Shown here piece by piece: positions 1 through 10,674 of a stretch of DNA of 64,000 nucleotides. A program made the translations under genes and the position numbers. The stretch's first letter is position 1. The number at the start of each line of letters is the position of its first letter. Source of the stretch: Sodalis ligni (GTDB lineage: Bacteria; Pseudomonadota; Gammaproteobacteria; Enterobacterales; Enterobacteriaceae). The notes beneath the pieces are model-generated. The model saw only the letters and a list, made by a program, of their open reading frames with translations. It made no database searches and was not told the DNA's origin. The stretch covers positions 4,774,337 to 4,838,336 of the forward strand of contig NZ_CP075169.1 of the NCBI RefSeq assembly GCF_016865525.2. The letters are read 5' to 3'.

Positions 1-66
1 AATACCTTTTAATGCGTGGGGGTTGGCTTCCAGCCATGAAAGCGCTTCTGATACGTCCGGGATCAA
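1..66 (-). CDS. gshA: Glutamate-cysteine ligase, N-terminal fragment (cut by window edge)
   Basis: First enzyme of glutathione synthesis, joining glutamate and cysteine with ATP. Only the first 22 codons are in the window; they read LIPDVSEALSWLEANPHALK and match the start of enterobacterial GshA. The start codon is TTG at 66-64 with a GGGAGG ribosome site just upstream, and E. coli gshA also uses this rare UUG start. In E. coli the small gene yqaA lies between gshA and yqaB; here only about 190 bp separate them, so yqaA is missing or reduced to a remnant. Confidence 0.85.
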   Translation of the reverse strand, partial: MIPDVSEALSWLEANPHALKGI

Positions 67-258
67 ATTGACCTCCCGCGGAAAAATTTAAATTGGGTTA
101 GCATAATTGAATCTGCCCGTTTATGGCTATCTATCGTTATCATTAACGCATTTAACATCCGGCCCATATGTGTGCGAATGTGCTACCGGGTCGCCGCGAG
201 TGAAATACCCTCGGCTGGGCAGGCCCGTTTCGCCAAGAATAATACTGGCGGTTAACGA

Positions 259-828
259 TTAACGGCACCTTACATCAACATAGGCCATTGCTGCGGATTT
301 TGCGGCCAAAATTCCAAAATCAGCATCTTCAAAAACGACGCATTTTTCCGGAACGACACCCATCAGTTCGGCGCAGCGCAAAAAGGTCTCAGGATGCGGT
401 TTATGATGGCTCACGTCATCCGCACCCACCACCGCAACAAAATAACTCAGCAACCCCAGATGTTCGAGCAATGCCACAGCCATGCTATGCTCGCTGCCGG
501 TGCCAACCGCCATCGGACGTTTGCCATAGTACTCTTTTACCACCGAGACCAGCGGCAGCGGCCTGACATATTCCAATAACATAGCCTTGACTGCCGCGGT
601 TTTCTCACTGGCTAAGATATAGGGATCCATAGCGGCATGATGAGAGTCAATAATCGTTTTAGCAACAAGCCATGTTGGCGATCCATTTAACGATACCATC
701 GCAGACTCATCGTACTGCATACCGTATTGCTTAAGGACATGATGCCAGGCTTTGCGGTGGGTGGGCTCTGTATCGAGCAGCGTTCCGTCCATATCAAAGA
801 TCAGCCCATCGTATTGGTCGTACATCAT
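259..828 (-). CDS. yqaB: HAD-family sugar phosphatase YqaB (fructose-1-phosphatase type)
   Basis: Cytoplasmic haloacid-dehalogenase phosphatase of 189 residues, the usual length for YqaB, which removes phosphate from fructose-1-phosphate and similar sugar phosphates. All four HAD motifs are visible: DMDGTLLDTE near residue 12 (nucleophile Asp), GTGSEHS near 110 (motif II), KPHPE near 143 (motif III Lys) and FEDADFGILAA near 166 (acidic metal-binding motif IV). Its place between gshA and the argV-serV tRNA cluster is the E. coli arrangement. A start one codon downstream is also possible because the reading begins Met-Met. Confidence 0.93.
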   Translation of the reverse strand: MMYDQYDGLIFDMDGTLLDTEPTHRKAWHHVLKQYGMQYDESAMVSLNGSPTWLVAKTIIDSHHAAMDPYILASEKTAAVKAMLLEYVRPLPLVSVVKEYYGKRPMAVGTGSEHSMAVALLEHLGLLSYFVAVVGADDVSHHKPHPETFLRCAELMGVVPEKCVVFEDADFGILAAKSAAMAYVDVRCR

Positions 829-1025
829 CGCTTCCTGATACCCATAATAGGGCTTTACTGTAACGCAAAGTCATAACATTGTCTTTTTTCCGTGAGGGAG
901 ACCCGTGAGTGAAAGCTGTCGGCGGCATTGGAGAAATTGCGGAGAAACGAGCGCGTTACGGCCACAGGGAACCATAGGAAAAGGTTGAGTCACACGGCTG
1001 AAAGGGTTTGCAGATAAGAGCGAAA

Positions 1026-1102
1026 TGGTGCATCCAGGAGGATTCGAACCTCCGACCGCTCGGTTCGTAGCCGAGTACTCTATCCAGCTGAGCTATGGAT
1101 GC
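1026..1102 (-). tRNA. tRNA-Arg(ACG), copy 3 in transcription order
   Basis: 77-nt tRNA on the minus strand. The complement of the anticodon loop reads CTACGAA (anticodon ACG), the T-loop GGTTCGAATCC is intact and the CCA end is encoded (TGG at 1026-1028). Sequence and length match the E. coli argQZYV tRNAs. Three copies here are nearly identical and separated by AT-rich spacers of about 160 bp. Confidence 0.97.
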
Positions 1103-1260
1103 AATACGATGAAGTGGTTTATACCACCCGGAGCCCGCTTTACTGAGCAACCGTATCTCTGCTTGAATCATGTATTTTCGCTGATAAATAACAATATTCA
1201 GCTATTAGCGTTAATTGTTATTAACAAGCGTTTTCATACTGATATTAATCAAGGCGGAAA

Positions 1261-1337
1261 TGGTGCATCCAGGAGGATTCGAACCTCCGACCGCTCGGTT
1301 CGTAGCCGAGTACTCTATCCAGCTGAGCTATGGATGC
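1261..1337 (-). tRNA. tRNA-Arg(ACG), copy 2
   Basis: Second 77-nt tRNA-Arg with anticodon ACG and an encoded CCA end, the same sequence as its neighbours at 1026 and 1498. Probably co-transcribed with tRNA-Ser and the other tRNA-Arg copies from upstream of 1676, as in the E. coli serV-argVYZQ operon. Confidence 0.97.
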
Positions 1338-1497
1338 ATTGTGTTTGATGGATAATAACCCAAGCGTTCGCTTTTGTTACTTGCCGCAAGATGCCGGCAT
1401 AATCCAATGTATCTCCTAATAAACAATGATATTGTAACAACTAACATCGATTATTTTATTCACTACTTACCACTGATGGCGCTATTCCAACAGTGAA

Positions 1498-1574
1498 TGG
1501 TGCATCCAGGAGGATTCGAACCTCCGACCGCTCGGTTCGTAGCCGAGTACTCTATCCAGCTGAGCTATGGATGC
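1498..1574 (-). tRNA. tRNA-Arg(ACG), copy 1
   Basis: 77-nt tRNA-Arg, anticodon ACG, CCA encoded. It lies only 9 bp downstream of tRNA-Ser, supporting one polycistronic precursor. Confidence 0.97.
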
Positions 1575-1583
1575 ATTAATAAA

Positions 1584-1676
1584 TGGCGGTGAGGGAGGGA
1601 TTCGAACCCTCGATACAGCTTTTGACCGTATACTCCCTTAGCAGGGGAGCGCCTTCAGCCTCTCGGCCACCTCACC
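1584..1676 (-). tRNA. serV: tRNA-Ser(GCT)
   Basis: 93-nt class II tRNA with the long variable arm typical of tRNA-Ser. The anticodon loop reads CTGCTAA (GCT, decoding AGC/AGU) and CCA is encoded. First gene of the tRNA cluster downstream of csrA, as in E. coli. Confidence 0.97.
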
Positions 1677-1822
1677 TACGCGCCGGTGTTAAAGCTCATC
1701 GGCACTGCGTGGCGCACATATTACTTTCCCGGCCTGATAAGTCAAACAATTTTTCCCGTCTGTGAAGCGTTTGCCTAAATCCCATGCAACTTGAACACAT
1801 TGACAGCGCAATAGCGGACAAC

Positions 1823-1855
1823 CGCCCTTAATCCGCTGAAAGCAGCTTAAGGGCG
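1823..1855. repeat. Inverted repeat between csrA and tRNA-Ser
   Basis: Perfect 9-bp inverted repeat CGCCCTTAA...TTAAGGGCG with a 15-nt loop, about 85 bp beyond the csrA stop. There is no T-run on either side, so a factor-independent terminator is doubtful; it may be a processing or partial termination hairpin. Confidence 0.5.
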
Positions 1856-1939
1856 ATTGAATTGAGGAATATTTAGAAATGAATTAGAAAACTTCGAAAC
1901 ATAATTTGCTACGCCTCGCTAATGCAAGGCGCATGAAAA

Positions 1940-2125
1940 TCAGAATGGGTTCTGTTGCGACTTTTCAGCCTGAATACGCTGGTATATTTCTTCACGGTGA
2001 ACTGAAACTTCTTTAGGCGCATTGACACCGATACGTACCTGGTTGCCCTTGACTCCTAAAACCGTAACCGTTACCTCATCGCCAATCATGAGGGTTTCAC
2101 CAACTCGACGAGTCAGAATAAGCAT
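1940..2125 (-). CDS. csrA: Carbon storage regulator CsrA
   Basis: 61-residue RNA-binding dimer that binds GGA motifs in mRNA leaders and controls translation and stability of messages for carbon storage, motility and biofilm. The protein begins [15 protein letters not shown] and contains the RNA-binding residues Arg44 and the preceding beta strands ([18 protein letters not shown]); length is exactly that of E. coli CsrA. A good ribosome site (AAGGAG) lies just upstream. Position between alaS and serV is conserved. Confidence 0.98.
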   Translation of the reverse strand: MLILTRRVGETLMIGDEVTVTVLGVKGNQVRIGVNAPKEVSVHREEIYQRIQAEKSQQNPF

Positions 2126-2319
2126 TCTTTGCTCCTTGAAAGATTAAAAGAGTCGGGTCTCTCAGTTTCCCGCCATTATCCATCATATACCGTGAAAACG
2201 TAAGTCATGTTAGTGACATAAAATGCCAGCAGGCTGACAACTTTCAACATCAGGTATAAGTTTAGTCGATATGACCAGCTTCGCGCCTAACTTTTGACCC
2301 CGGGAATAATACGAATCCA

Positions 2320-2351
2320 AACGCCATAACTTAACAGAAAGCTATGGCGTT
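2320..2351 (-). terminator. Putative terminator downstream of alaS
   Basis: A 9-bp inverted repeat, AACGCCATA...TATGGCGTT, lies 24 bp beyond the alaS stop. The T-tract on the minus strand is weak, so it may be an imperfect terminator. Confidence 0.5.
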
Positions 2352-2375
2352 GATAATAACGTATTCTTATCGCGC

Positions 2376-5002
2376 TCAGAATTTGGCTGCCAAGAAAGTT
2401 TCAACGCCTGCCAATGCCGCGGGCAAAGCCTGGACATCGCTGCCGCCGGCCTGGGCCATATCGGGCCGTCCGCCGCCTTTACCACCGACCTGACCCGCCA
2501 GATGACTGATAAGATCACCGGCTTTGATACGATCGGTTAAATCTTTCGTTACACCGGCAATCAAGCTGACCTTATCATCCGCCACGGTCGCCAGGACAAT
2601 CACCGCGGAACCCAGCTGGTTTTTCAAATCGTCGACCATGTTACGCAGCATTTTGGGATCCACTCCGTCCAGTTTACTCACCAGCACCTTGACGCCGTTA
2701 ATCAATTTTACGTTACCGCGCAGCGCGGAGCTCTCCTGGGCAGCCTGTTGGCTTTTGAGCTGCTGCAGCTCTTTTTCCAAATGGCGGGTACGCTCCAGCA
2801 AGGCTTTTACCTTATCGGACAGGTTCTGGCTGTCGCCCTTCACCAACTGGGCGAGATCGCGGACAATATCGCTCTGCTGATGCACGGTTGCCAGCGCGCC
2901 TTCCCCGGTCACCGCCTCGATACGGCGGATGCCGGCGGCGGTGCCGGATTCGGACAAAATCCGGAACAGCCCGATGTCACCGGTGCGGGAAGCATGAATG
3001 CCGCCGCACAGCTCGGTGGAGAAGTCCCCATGGTCAACACCCGTACCTTGGCATCATATTTCTCGCCGAACAGCGCCATGGCGCCTGTGGCGCGTGCTGA
3101 TTCCAGATCCATGATATCGGTATGGATGGGAAGATTGCGGCGAACCTGCTCATTCACAATATCCTCCACCCTGCGAATCTGCTCGGGTTTCATGGCTTCC
3201 GGGTGGGAGAAGTCAAAGCGCAGGTACTGATCGTTAACCAACGACCCTTTTTGCGCCACATGATCCCCCAAAACCTGGCGCAGCGCGGCGTGCAGCAAAT
3301 GCGTGGCCGAGTGGTTCAAACGGATGCGGTTACGACGCTCTTCATCGACGCTGGCCTCGACCCGATCGCCGACCTTCAATTCCCCGAAGGCGAGCTGCCC
3401 CAGGTGGCCTACGGCCTGGCCGTATTTTTGCGTGTCGCTCACCTTGAACAGCCCCAGCGACGTTTTCAGCTCGCCCTTATCGCCCACCTGACCGCCGGAC
3501 TCGCCGTAAAAGGGGGTTTCATCCAGCACCACCACGGCATCCTCGCCGGATTGTACCGCGGGCACGGACTGGCCGTTACGAAACAGCGCGGTAACCTTAC
3601 CCTGATGCCGCACCTCTTCGTAACCGAAGAATCGTGTGGCGTCATCCACCCGCAGCATGCTGTTGTAATCGGCGCCAAACCCGCTGGATTCGCGGGCGCG
3701 GCGACGCTGCTCATCCATGGCGCGTTCAAAACCTTCCTCATCCACTTTTAACTGCCGCTCGCGGCAAACATCGGCGGTGAGATCCAGGGGGAACCCGTAG
3801 GTATCATACAAGCGGAAAGCGGTTTCCCCATCCAGCGTATCGCCTTTAAGCTTGGCCAGCTCTTCGTCCAGCAGCGCCAGGCCGCGTTCCAGGGTGCGGG
3901 CAAACTGCTCTTCTTCCGTGCGAAGCACCTGTTCAACCATGGCGCGTTGCCGCTTCATGCTTTCAGCGGCGGGTCCCATCACGTCGATCAACGGCCCCAC
4001 CAGCTTATAAAAAAACGTCTCCCGCGCGCCCAGCATATTGCCGTGGCGCACGGCCCGGCGGATGATGCGCCGCAGGACATAACCGCGACCTTCGTTGGAA
4101 GGCACCACGCCGTCCGCCACCAGGAAGGCGCAAGACCGGATATGGTCGGCAATCACCCGCAGGGATTTACTGGAAAGATCCGTGCAGCCGGTCACGCTCG
4201 CCACTTCGCCGATCAGGGTGCGGAACAGGTCGATGTCATAATTGGAATTCACATGCTGCAATACCGCGGTGATGCGCTCCAATCCCATGCCGGTATCCAC
4301 GGAGGGTTTCGGCAGGGGCAGCATGGTTCCGTCCGACTGCCGGTTGAACTGCATGAAAACGAGATTCCAGATTTCAATATAACGATCGCCGTCTTCTTCC
4401 GGGCTCCCCGGAGGGCCGCCCCAGATATGTTCGCCATGATCGTAGAAGATTTCCGAGCAGGGACCGCATGGGCCGGTATCCCCCATCTGCCAGAAATTAT
4501 CCGAGGCATAGGCGCTACCTTTGTTATCGCCGATCCTGATGATGCGTTCACGGGGCACGCCCACTTCCTGCGCCCAGATGTTGTAGGCTTCATCATCGGT
4601 TTCATACACGGTCACCCACAGTTTTTCTTTCGGCAGGTTAAACCACTGCTCGCCGGTCAATAACTCCCAGGCAAAACTGATGGCGTCCTGTTTGAAATAG
4701 TCGCCGAAGCTGAAATTGCCCAGCATTTCAAAGAAGGTATGATGACGGGCGGTATAACCGACATTTTCCAGGTCGTTATGCTTACCGCCGGCGCGAACGC
4801 AGCGCTGCGACGTGGTGGCGCGCTGGTACTGGCGTTTATCCAGACCGAGGAAAACGTCTTTGAACTGGTTCATGCCGGCATTGGTGAACAATAATGTCGG
4901 ATCGTTATCAGGCACCAGGGAGCTACTTGCGACTACCTGGTGTCCTTTGCTATGGAAAAAATCGAGAAACGCTTGACGGATCTCAGCGGTGCTCTTGCTC
5001 AT
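2376..5002 (-). CDS. alaS: Alanyl-tRNA synthetase, frame broken by one missing G near 3027
   Basis: Charges tRNA-Ala with alanine; essential. The N-terminal frame runs from 5002 ([16 protein letters not shown]) through the class II catalytic core and into the editing domain up to VRVLTMG, about residue 657. It then shifts: ATGGGGACTTC at 3022-3031 should read ATG GGG GAC TTC, one G short. The downstream frame resumes as STELCGG and continues through the oligomerisation C-Ala domain, ending ...[10 protein letters not shown] at 2376. With one base restored the protein has the usual length of about 875 residues. As written, translation would give a 697-residue protein lacking the CGGxH zinc/editing motif and C-Ala (CGGIH when the frame is repaired). 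The intact flanking frames suggest a sequence error, but see findings. Confidence 0.93.
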
Positions 5003-5155
5003 AGTTGTCCCGGAATCAAGCTAAACAAACGGATCGAAAACAGAATAGCGCAGTATTAGGGCGCTACAGTAGCGTTCACGAACTCAAAAGTGGGAATAAG
5101 ATAAATTTTCTTTGATGCGAAGTAAAATCCCATCGCAACCAATTTATAAATTTAT

Positions 5156-5216
5156 TATACCCATCATCTTTAGGGTTGCAGCAATGTTGGCTGCAACCTG
5201 AAATCTACTGGGTATA
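5156..5216. repeat. Short ERIC-derived palindromic element
   Basis: 61-bp element with terminal inverted repeats TATACCCATCATCTTTAGG... and ...ACCTGAAATCTACTGGGTATA, an internal TTGCAGC/GCTGCAA pair and no central core. Its ends match those of the full-length ERIC element at 6919-7046, so it looks like an internally deleted copy between alaS and recX. Confidence 0.65.
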
Positions 5217-5759
5217 GATTGATTGTATTTCTTCAAAAGAAAAACCGCGGGAAAGAAGATAACGCTGCACTTTGATTTTTACCAGGCGATCGGTGGAAAG
5301 AGGTTGCCCGAATTTTTTCCATGCCACTGCCTGGGCCTGCGCAGATCGATCAATACCCGCCTCGCTAAAGGCGGTATCAATGGTGTCCCGGTCTATTCCC
5401 TTTTGGATAAGCTCCATGCGAATTTTTTGTTCGCCATACCCTTTTTTACTGCGGCTGTTAACATACCTTAAGGCAAAGCGGCTATCGTTCAGCCAATCAT
5501 TTTGGCGACAGTAGTCGATGGCGGCCTCAAGCTCGGCTTCAGAGATTTCAGCCATACGTTCTTTTGCATCGACTTCCTTTTCAATGTCTTCTTTTACCGT
5601 GGGATCTACCGCCGCTGCGGACGAACGACGACTCCATCGCCGCCCTTGCGCAGGCGGCTGCATCGCCAGCTTGCGCCGCAGCTCGGCTTCGCTGTGATCC
5701 CGCATTGAAAGTATATGTAGTGCACGATCGAGCAACGCGGCCATGGCGTTAACCTTCAC
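5205..5759 (-). CDS. recX: RecA regulatory protein RecX
   Basis: 184-residue RecX family protein that binds the RecA filament and limits its growth. The family pattern is clear: LLDRALHILSMRDHSEAELRRKL at the N-terminus, NDWLNDSRFALRYVNSRSKKGYG in the middle, and a C-terminal repeat ending FSFEEIQSIYTQ. Relative to the 166-residue E. coli protein there is an extra charged segment of roughly 25-30 residues near positions 35-75 (QGRRWSRRSS, then Glu/Lys-rich). It sits 35 bp downstream of recA and is probably expressed by read-through from the SOS-controlled recA promoter. Confidence 0.94.
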   Translation of the reverse strand: MKVNAMAALLDRALHILSMRDHSEAELRRKLAMQPPAQGRRWSRRSSAAAVDPTVKEDIEKEVDAKERMAEISEAELEAAIDYCRQNDWLNDSRFALRYVNSRSKKGYGEQKIRMELIQKGIDRDTIDTAFSEAGIDRSAQAQAVAWKKFGQPLSTDRLVKIKVQRYLLSRGFSFEEIQSIYTQ

Positions 5760-5794
5760 TCGCCGAAAAAGAGCGCTTTCCCGGCATGCAAAGC

Positions 5795-7046
<1,252 letters not shown>

Positions 7047-7061
7047 CCGCTAGTGTTGCCA

Positions 7062-7089
7062 ATTATACTGTACAATCATACAGTATCAA
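7062..7089 (-). promoter_or_regulatory. recA promoter with overlapping LexA (SOS) box
   Basis: On the minus strand TTGATA (-35) and TATAAT (-10) are separated by 16 bp, and the spacer is a LexA box, CTGT-N8-ACAG, at 7068-7083 (extended TACTGTACAATCATACAGTA on the plus strand). The arrangement is essentially identical to the E. coli recA promoter, so LexA repression and SOS induction are expected. Confidence 0.93.
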
Positions 7090-7096
7090 GTGTTTT

Positions 7097-7585
7097 TCAG
7101 AAAAATGTGTCCAACAGGGTTTTCAGGGCAAAGTGAACCGCCTGCCTGCGGACGTCATCCCGGCCGCCGTCAAAATGCATCAGTTGGGAAAACGGCGCGC
7201 GATGCCGCGCGGCAAACCCGAACCACACCGTGCCCACCGGTTTTTCAATCGTCCCACCGTCCGGCCCGGCAATGCCGCTGACCGCCACGGCGTAATCAGC
7301 CCCCGCCGCCGCCAGCGCTCCCTGCGCCATCTCCAGCACCACCGGGTCGCTCACCGCCCCATGGTGCTCCAGCGTACTGACCTTGACGCCCAGCATATCC
7401 GATTTTGCCTGATTCCCGTAAGTCACAAAACCGCGATCGAACCAGCCGGCGCTGCCTGACGTATCGGTAATGGTCTTGGCTATCCAACCGCCGGTACAGG
7501 ATTCGGCACAGGTAATAAACTTGCCCTTCTCTTTCAGGGCCTCCCCGAGGCGGGCGCTCAGTTGAAAAAGTTCGTCGTCTTTCAT
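7097..7585 (-). CDS. pncC: Nicotinamide-nucleotide amidase PncC (CinA C-terminal domain family)
   Basis: 162-residue enzyme that deamidates nicotinamide mononucleotide to nicotinate mononucleotide in pyridine nucleotide recycling. The family signature CAESCTGG is at about residues 23-30, followed by SGIAGPDGGT and PVGTVWFGFA. The start at 7585 (MKDDELFQLSARLGEAL) gives the usual length; the frame continues far upstream without homology. Adjacent to the recA promoter, as in E. coli. The mltB gene that normally follows is absent. Confidence 0.94.
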   Translation of the reverse strand: MKDDELFQLSARLGEALKEKGKFITCAESCTGGWIAKTITDTSGSAGWFDRGFVTYGNQAKSDMLGVKVSTLEHHGAVSDPVVLEMAQGALAAAGADYAVAVSGIAGPDGGTIEKPVGTVWFGFAARHRAPFSQLMHFDGGRDDVRRQAVHFALKTLLDTFF

Positions 7586-7991
7586 AATACCCCATCCTGA
7601 TGTGAAATAGGCCAACGGGAATGCACTCGCAGGCTCCCGTGACGTTTTTATTGAATTAGTGCAAGGCGCATTCCAATTTTTACCTCGGGCTCCGGTATCC
7701 GACGAACAGCATAGCGGCTTCGGCGACAACCGGCCGCAACGGCAATGGGCGAATGGATAAACGGGGCTCGCAGGTCTATTATAGCCGGGCCGGACCACGG
7801 ATTGGCAAAATCGATTTTTCGCTTGTCTCTCCACGGCTGATGCACTATCGTTCTTTCCAAAATATCCGTTATAATTTAATGTGCTTTCTAATGACTTAAT
7901 GGAATTTATTGCAAAATACAAAGTGGATTAGCATTCTCCGACATATAAGGCGCCTCTTGCGTCTTTTCCACTGTCACTCTCAGGAATAACG
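7586..7991. other. Intergenic region upstream of the ABC transporter
   Basis: About 400 bp with no convincing gene. A TATAAT hexamer at 7870-7875 (plus strand) is a possible -10 for the downstream transporter genes, but no good -35 is visible. In E. coli mltB would lie near here; I see no remnant. Confidence 0.4.
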
Positions 7992-8762
7992 ATGAAAAAA
8001 ATCACATTAGCTCTGGTAACCGGGTCCCTGTTTTTTACCGCGCTGCAGGCTCAGGCGGAAGACGGACTGGCGGCAATCAAGGCCGCGGGCACCATTAGTT
8101 TCGGTACCGAAGGAACTTACGCCCCTTATACCTTTCACGACAGCAATAATAATCTGGTGGGGTTCGACGTTGATTTGGGACGTGCCGTTGCCGCCAAGCT
8201 CGGGGTTAAGGCCAAGTTTATCGAGGGCCGCTGGGACGGGCTTATCGCCGGACTGAGCGCAAAGCGGTATGACGCGGTTATCAACGAAGTGGGAATAACA
8301 CCGGAGCGCCAGGCTAAATTTGATTTCTCCAAACCCTATATCGATTCAAAAGTGGTTCTGATTACCCGTGACGATAATACCACCATCAAAGATTTTGCCG
8401 ATTTAAAGGGGCAAAAGGCGGCACAAAGTCTAACCAGTAATTTTTCACAGCTGGCGACCAAATACGGCGCCGACCTGGTACCCACTGACGGATTCAATCA
8501 ATCTTTGGATTTGGTCTTAAGCAAACGCGCCGCGGCGACCCTTAACGACAACCTATCCTATCTCGATTTCAAAAAGCACAAACCTGACGCGCCGCTGAAA
8601 GTGGTGGCATCCCAGGATGCAAACGCGCCTTCAGGCATCCTGATCCGCAAAGATCAGCCGGAGTTGGTGAAAGCATTGAATACCGCATTGGATGAAGTGA
8701 AAGCGGACGGCACCTATAAAACTATTTCTATCCGTTATTTCGGACAGGATATCTCCAAGTAA
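7992..8762 (+). CDS. Amino-acid ABC transporter, periplasmic substrate-binding protein
   Basis: 256 residues with a clear signal peptide (MKKITLALVTGSLFFTALQAQA, cleavage after AQA) followed by a type II periplasmic binding fold of the polar amino acid/cystine family: TISFGTEGTYAPYTF, NLVGFDVDLGRAVAAKLG, RWDGLIAGLSAKRYDAVIN and a C-terminal SIRYFGQDISK that resembles cystine binder TcyJ (FliY). Binds an amino acid, probably cystine-like, and delivers it to the permease encoded 27 bp downstream. Substrate is inferred from family resemblance only. Confidence 0.9.
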   Translation: MKKITLALVTGSLFFTALQAQAEDGLAAIKAAGTISFGTEGTYAPYTFHDSNNNLVGFDVDLGRAVAAKLGVKAKFIEGRWDGLIAGLSAKRYDAVINEVGITPERQAKFDFSKPYIDSKVVLITRDDNTTIKDFADLKGQKAAQSLTSNFSQLATKYGADLVPTDGFNQSLDLVLSKRAAATLNDNLSYLDFKKHKPDAPLKVVASQDANAPSGILIRKDQPELVKALNTALDEVKADGTYKTISIRYFGQDISK

Positions 8763-8789
8763 TTTTTTATCATTCAGGAGTTCTTGCCG

Positions 8790-9449
8790 ATGCCATCCTG
8801 GCTTCAACTGATGTTGGACTCCTTTTGGCGGTTATTTACAGCCGGAGTGATGTTTACCCTGCCGCTGGCGGTTCTTTCCTTTATCGGAGGATTGGCGCTG
8901 GCTTTTGTGGTGGCGCTGATCCGGCTGTATGGCCCACAACCGTTTAAAGGAATAGCGGACTTTTATGTCTGGGTGATTCGCGGCACTCCCTTGCTGGTAC
9001 AGCTGTTCGTTATCTTTTACGGTTTGCCCAGCGCAGGCATCACGCTGGACGCCTTCCCGGCCGCATTGATAGGTTTTATCCTCAACGTGGGCGCCTACAG
9101 CTCGGAGATTATCCGCGGCGCCATCATTTCGGTGCCGAAGGTGCAATGGGAGGCGGCATATTCCATCGGCATGAGCAGTCCGCAGGCCATGCGGCGGGTT
9201 ATCTTGCCCCAGTCGGTATTTGTCTCGTTGCCGCCGCTGGCCAATTCGTTTATCTCGCTTATCAAGGATACCTCCCTGGCTGCGGTGATTACGGTACAGG
9301 AAATGTTTCTGGCGGCCCAGCGCATCGTATCCGTCACCTATGAACCGCTCATTTTGTATATTGAAGCGGCGTTTATCTACCTAATGTTCTGTACGGTACT
9401 GGGCAAGTTGCAAACCAAGCTGGAAATCTATTTCCGCCGTTACGAATGA
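8790..9449 (+). CDS. Amino-acid ABC transporter, permease (HisM/TcyL type)
   Basis: About 219 residues, inner-membrane permease with several hydrophobic segments and the HisMQ-type EAA loop (EAAYSIGMSSPQAMRRVILPQ near 130) that docks the ATPase. ATG at 8790 has AGGAG at a spacing of 10 nt; a TTG at 8784 in frame is also possible but too close to the ribosome site. Forms an operon with the binding protein upstream. No ATP-binding gene follows, so the ATPase must come from elsewhere or the system is incomplete. Confidence 0.9.
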   Translation: MPSWLQLMLDSFWRLFTAGVMFTLPLAVLSFIGGLALAFVVALIRLYGPQPFKGIADFYVWVIRGTPLLVQLFVIFYGLPSAGITLDAFPAALIGFILNVGAYSSEIIRGAIISVPKVQWEAAYSIGMSSPQAMRRVILPQSVFVSLPPLANSFISLIKDTSLAAVITVQEMFLAAQRIVSVTYEPLILYIEAAFIYLMFCTVLGKLQTKLEIYFRRYE

Positions 9450-9620
9450 CGCACGCTTCCCGTCCCCTTTCACTAAACGCACGCCTAGCGGCATGCTTAA
9501 TGGCGCTGAAGGGGGCGTCATCATGAATAACGGGTAGTCATGGAAATTTAGAGTAAATACTCTCAAGAAATAGAGCTAAGAATTTGATGGAAAGATGATA
9601 ACGCACTCAGTTGTCATCCA

Positions 9621-10612
9621 TTATAAAATTGTAAAACCAATGTTCTGGAGATTTGGCCTCATCGATTTGGCCGATGCGAATGGGAAGTTCGCTGTTTGAG
9701 TCGCACAGGATTTAACATATTGCCAATAGGCCTGTTCTGACTCCATATGATCAATCATCGGGTCGAATGCCCTTCGGCAATTTCAACTTTTATCTTATTG
9801 ACTGCCTCCAGCTTCTCCTCTTCATCAATTCCGGAATACAGGGCCGCCTCTCTGCTTTCATCCTCATTTTTTCAATTATTTCAGCCATTTCTTTAATCTT
9901 CGCCATATCATGGCTGGCGATTTGCGGCGAAAAATAAAACAAGCCGTCATTGAACAGCGCCTCCATAACTTCATTCAACGAAAAGGCTATCCCACCCTGT
10001 ATATAGGTTGTCTTATTATTAACCACGACACCCGCATGCCGATGATTCAATAGATTATTTTTATCCTGTCCATAGCTGACCAAAACTTGGCGGTCACTTA
10101 TCACCACCGGTACGTTTTGATGGTATGTATATCACCGCTGATACTGTAATGCTCCTTATCGCCATTTTATAGCCATTGGCCGTACAGGCGGCTTCAATAT
10201 CAAAATGCTTGGTGGGTATGCGTTCACGGTTGAAATAGCTGGTGAGGTCCTCACCATCATGAATGTCATGATGCTGATAAGCGCGATGCACCGACGTCAC
10301 TTTCTGAATGCCAATCCAGTCGAATACCGCCTCCACCTGCGAGGGTTTTCTGATTTCATCGATATAGGCCCTCACATCTATGTCAAGGTACGCCGCCAGT
10401 ACGCCGGCCCAGGGCTCTATGGCCAAAAACATATCAGATAGCGTCGTGCCCTCTTCAATGATCACGCGATGGCGAAAATATTGCAGGAGGAAAAGCGCAT
10501 TTTCTTCCTCAAGACAATCCTGGATAGATAAGAGGGGGACCGCCGTCAGATCGTCATAATCTGAACGAAACCTCAATATTGAGTCTTTACAGAAAATCAA
10601 AACTCCATCCAT
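9621..10612 (-). pseudogene. Unrecognised protein of about 330 residues, frame broken several times
   Basis: I do not recognise this protein. It starts at 10612 (MDGVLIFCKDSILRFRSDYD). The reading passes through several frames: near 10165 (AAAA), near 10118 (AAAA), near 9868 (run of A/T) and near 9763 (CCC). Restoring one base at each run joins a continuous protein through GDKEHYSISGDIH, VVISDRQVLVSYGQDKNNLL and EEEKLEAVNKIKVEIAEG to a stop at 9621. The coherence of the pieces suggests one real gene. The neighbouring 581-residue membrane protein reads the same way and the two may form a unit. An 8-bp inverted repeat lies 41 bp upstream. Confidence 0.55.
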
Positions 10613-10652
10613 GCCGTCCCCCGATAAATCAGATTGTGATAACGCTGGTCGA

Positions 10653-10674
10653 GTTTACCATTTTGATGGTAAAC
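10653..10674. promoter_or_regulatory. Perfect inverted repeat upstream of the 9.6-10.6 kb gene
   Basis: GTTTACCA-TTTTGA-TGGTAAAC, an 8-bp perfect palindromic pair with 6-nt spacer, 41 bp upstream of the start at 10612. Could be an operator or a short terminator for the gene upstream; there is no flanking T-run. Confidence 0.4.

Noticed and set aside
1025..1348. Small protein with [14 protein letters not shown] sequence over the tRNA genes
   Set aside because: Typical false reading of tRNA-Arg genes on the opposite strand.
2909..3060. Programmed ribosomal frameshift in alaS
   Set aside because: No known precedent and the same type of one-base loss recurs in many unrelated genes; error or slippage is simpler.
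8784..8789. TTG start for the permease
   Set aside because: Only 4 nt from the ribosome site; ATG at 8790 is better placed.
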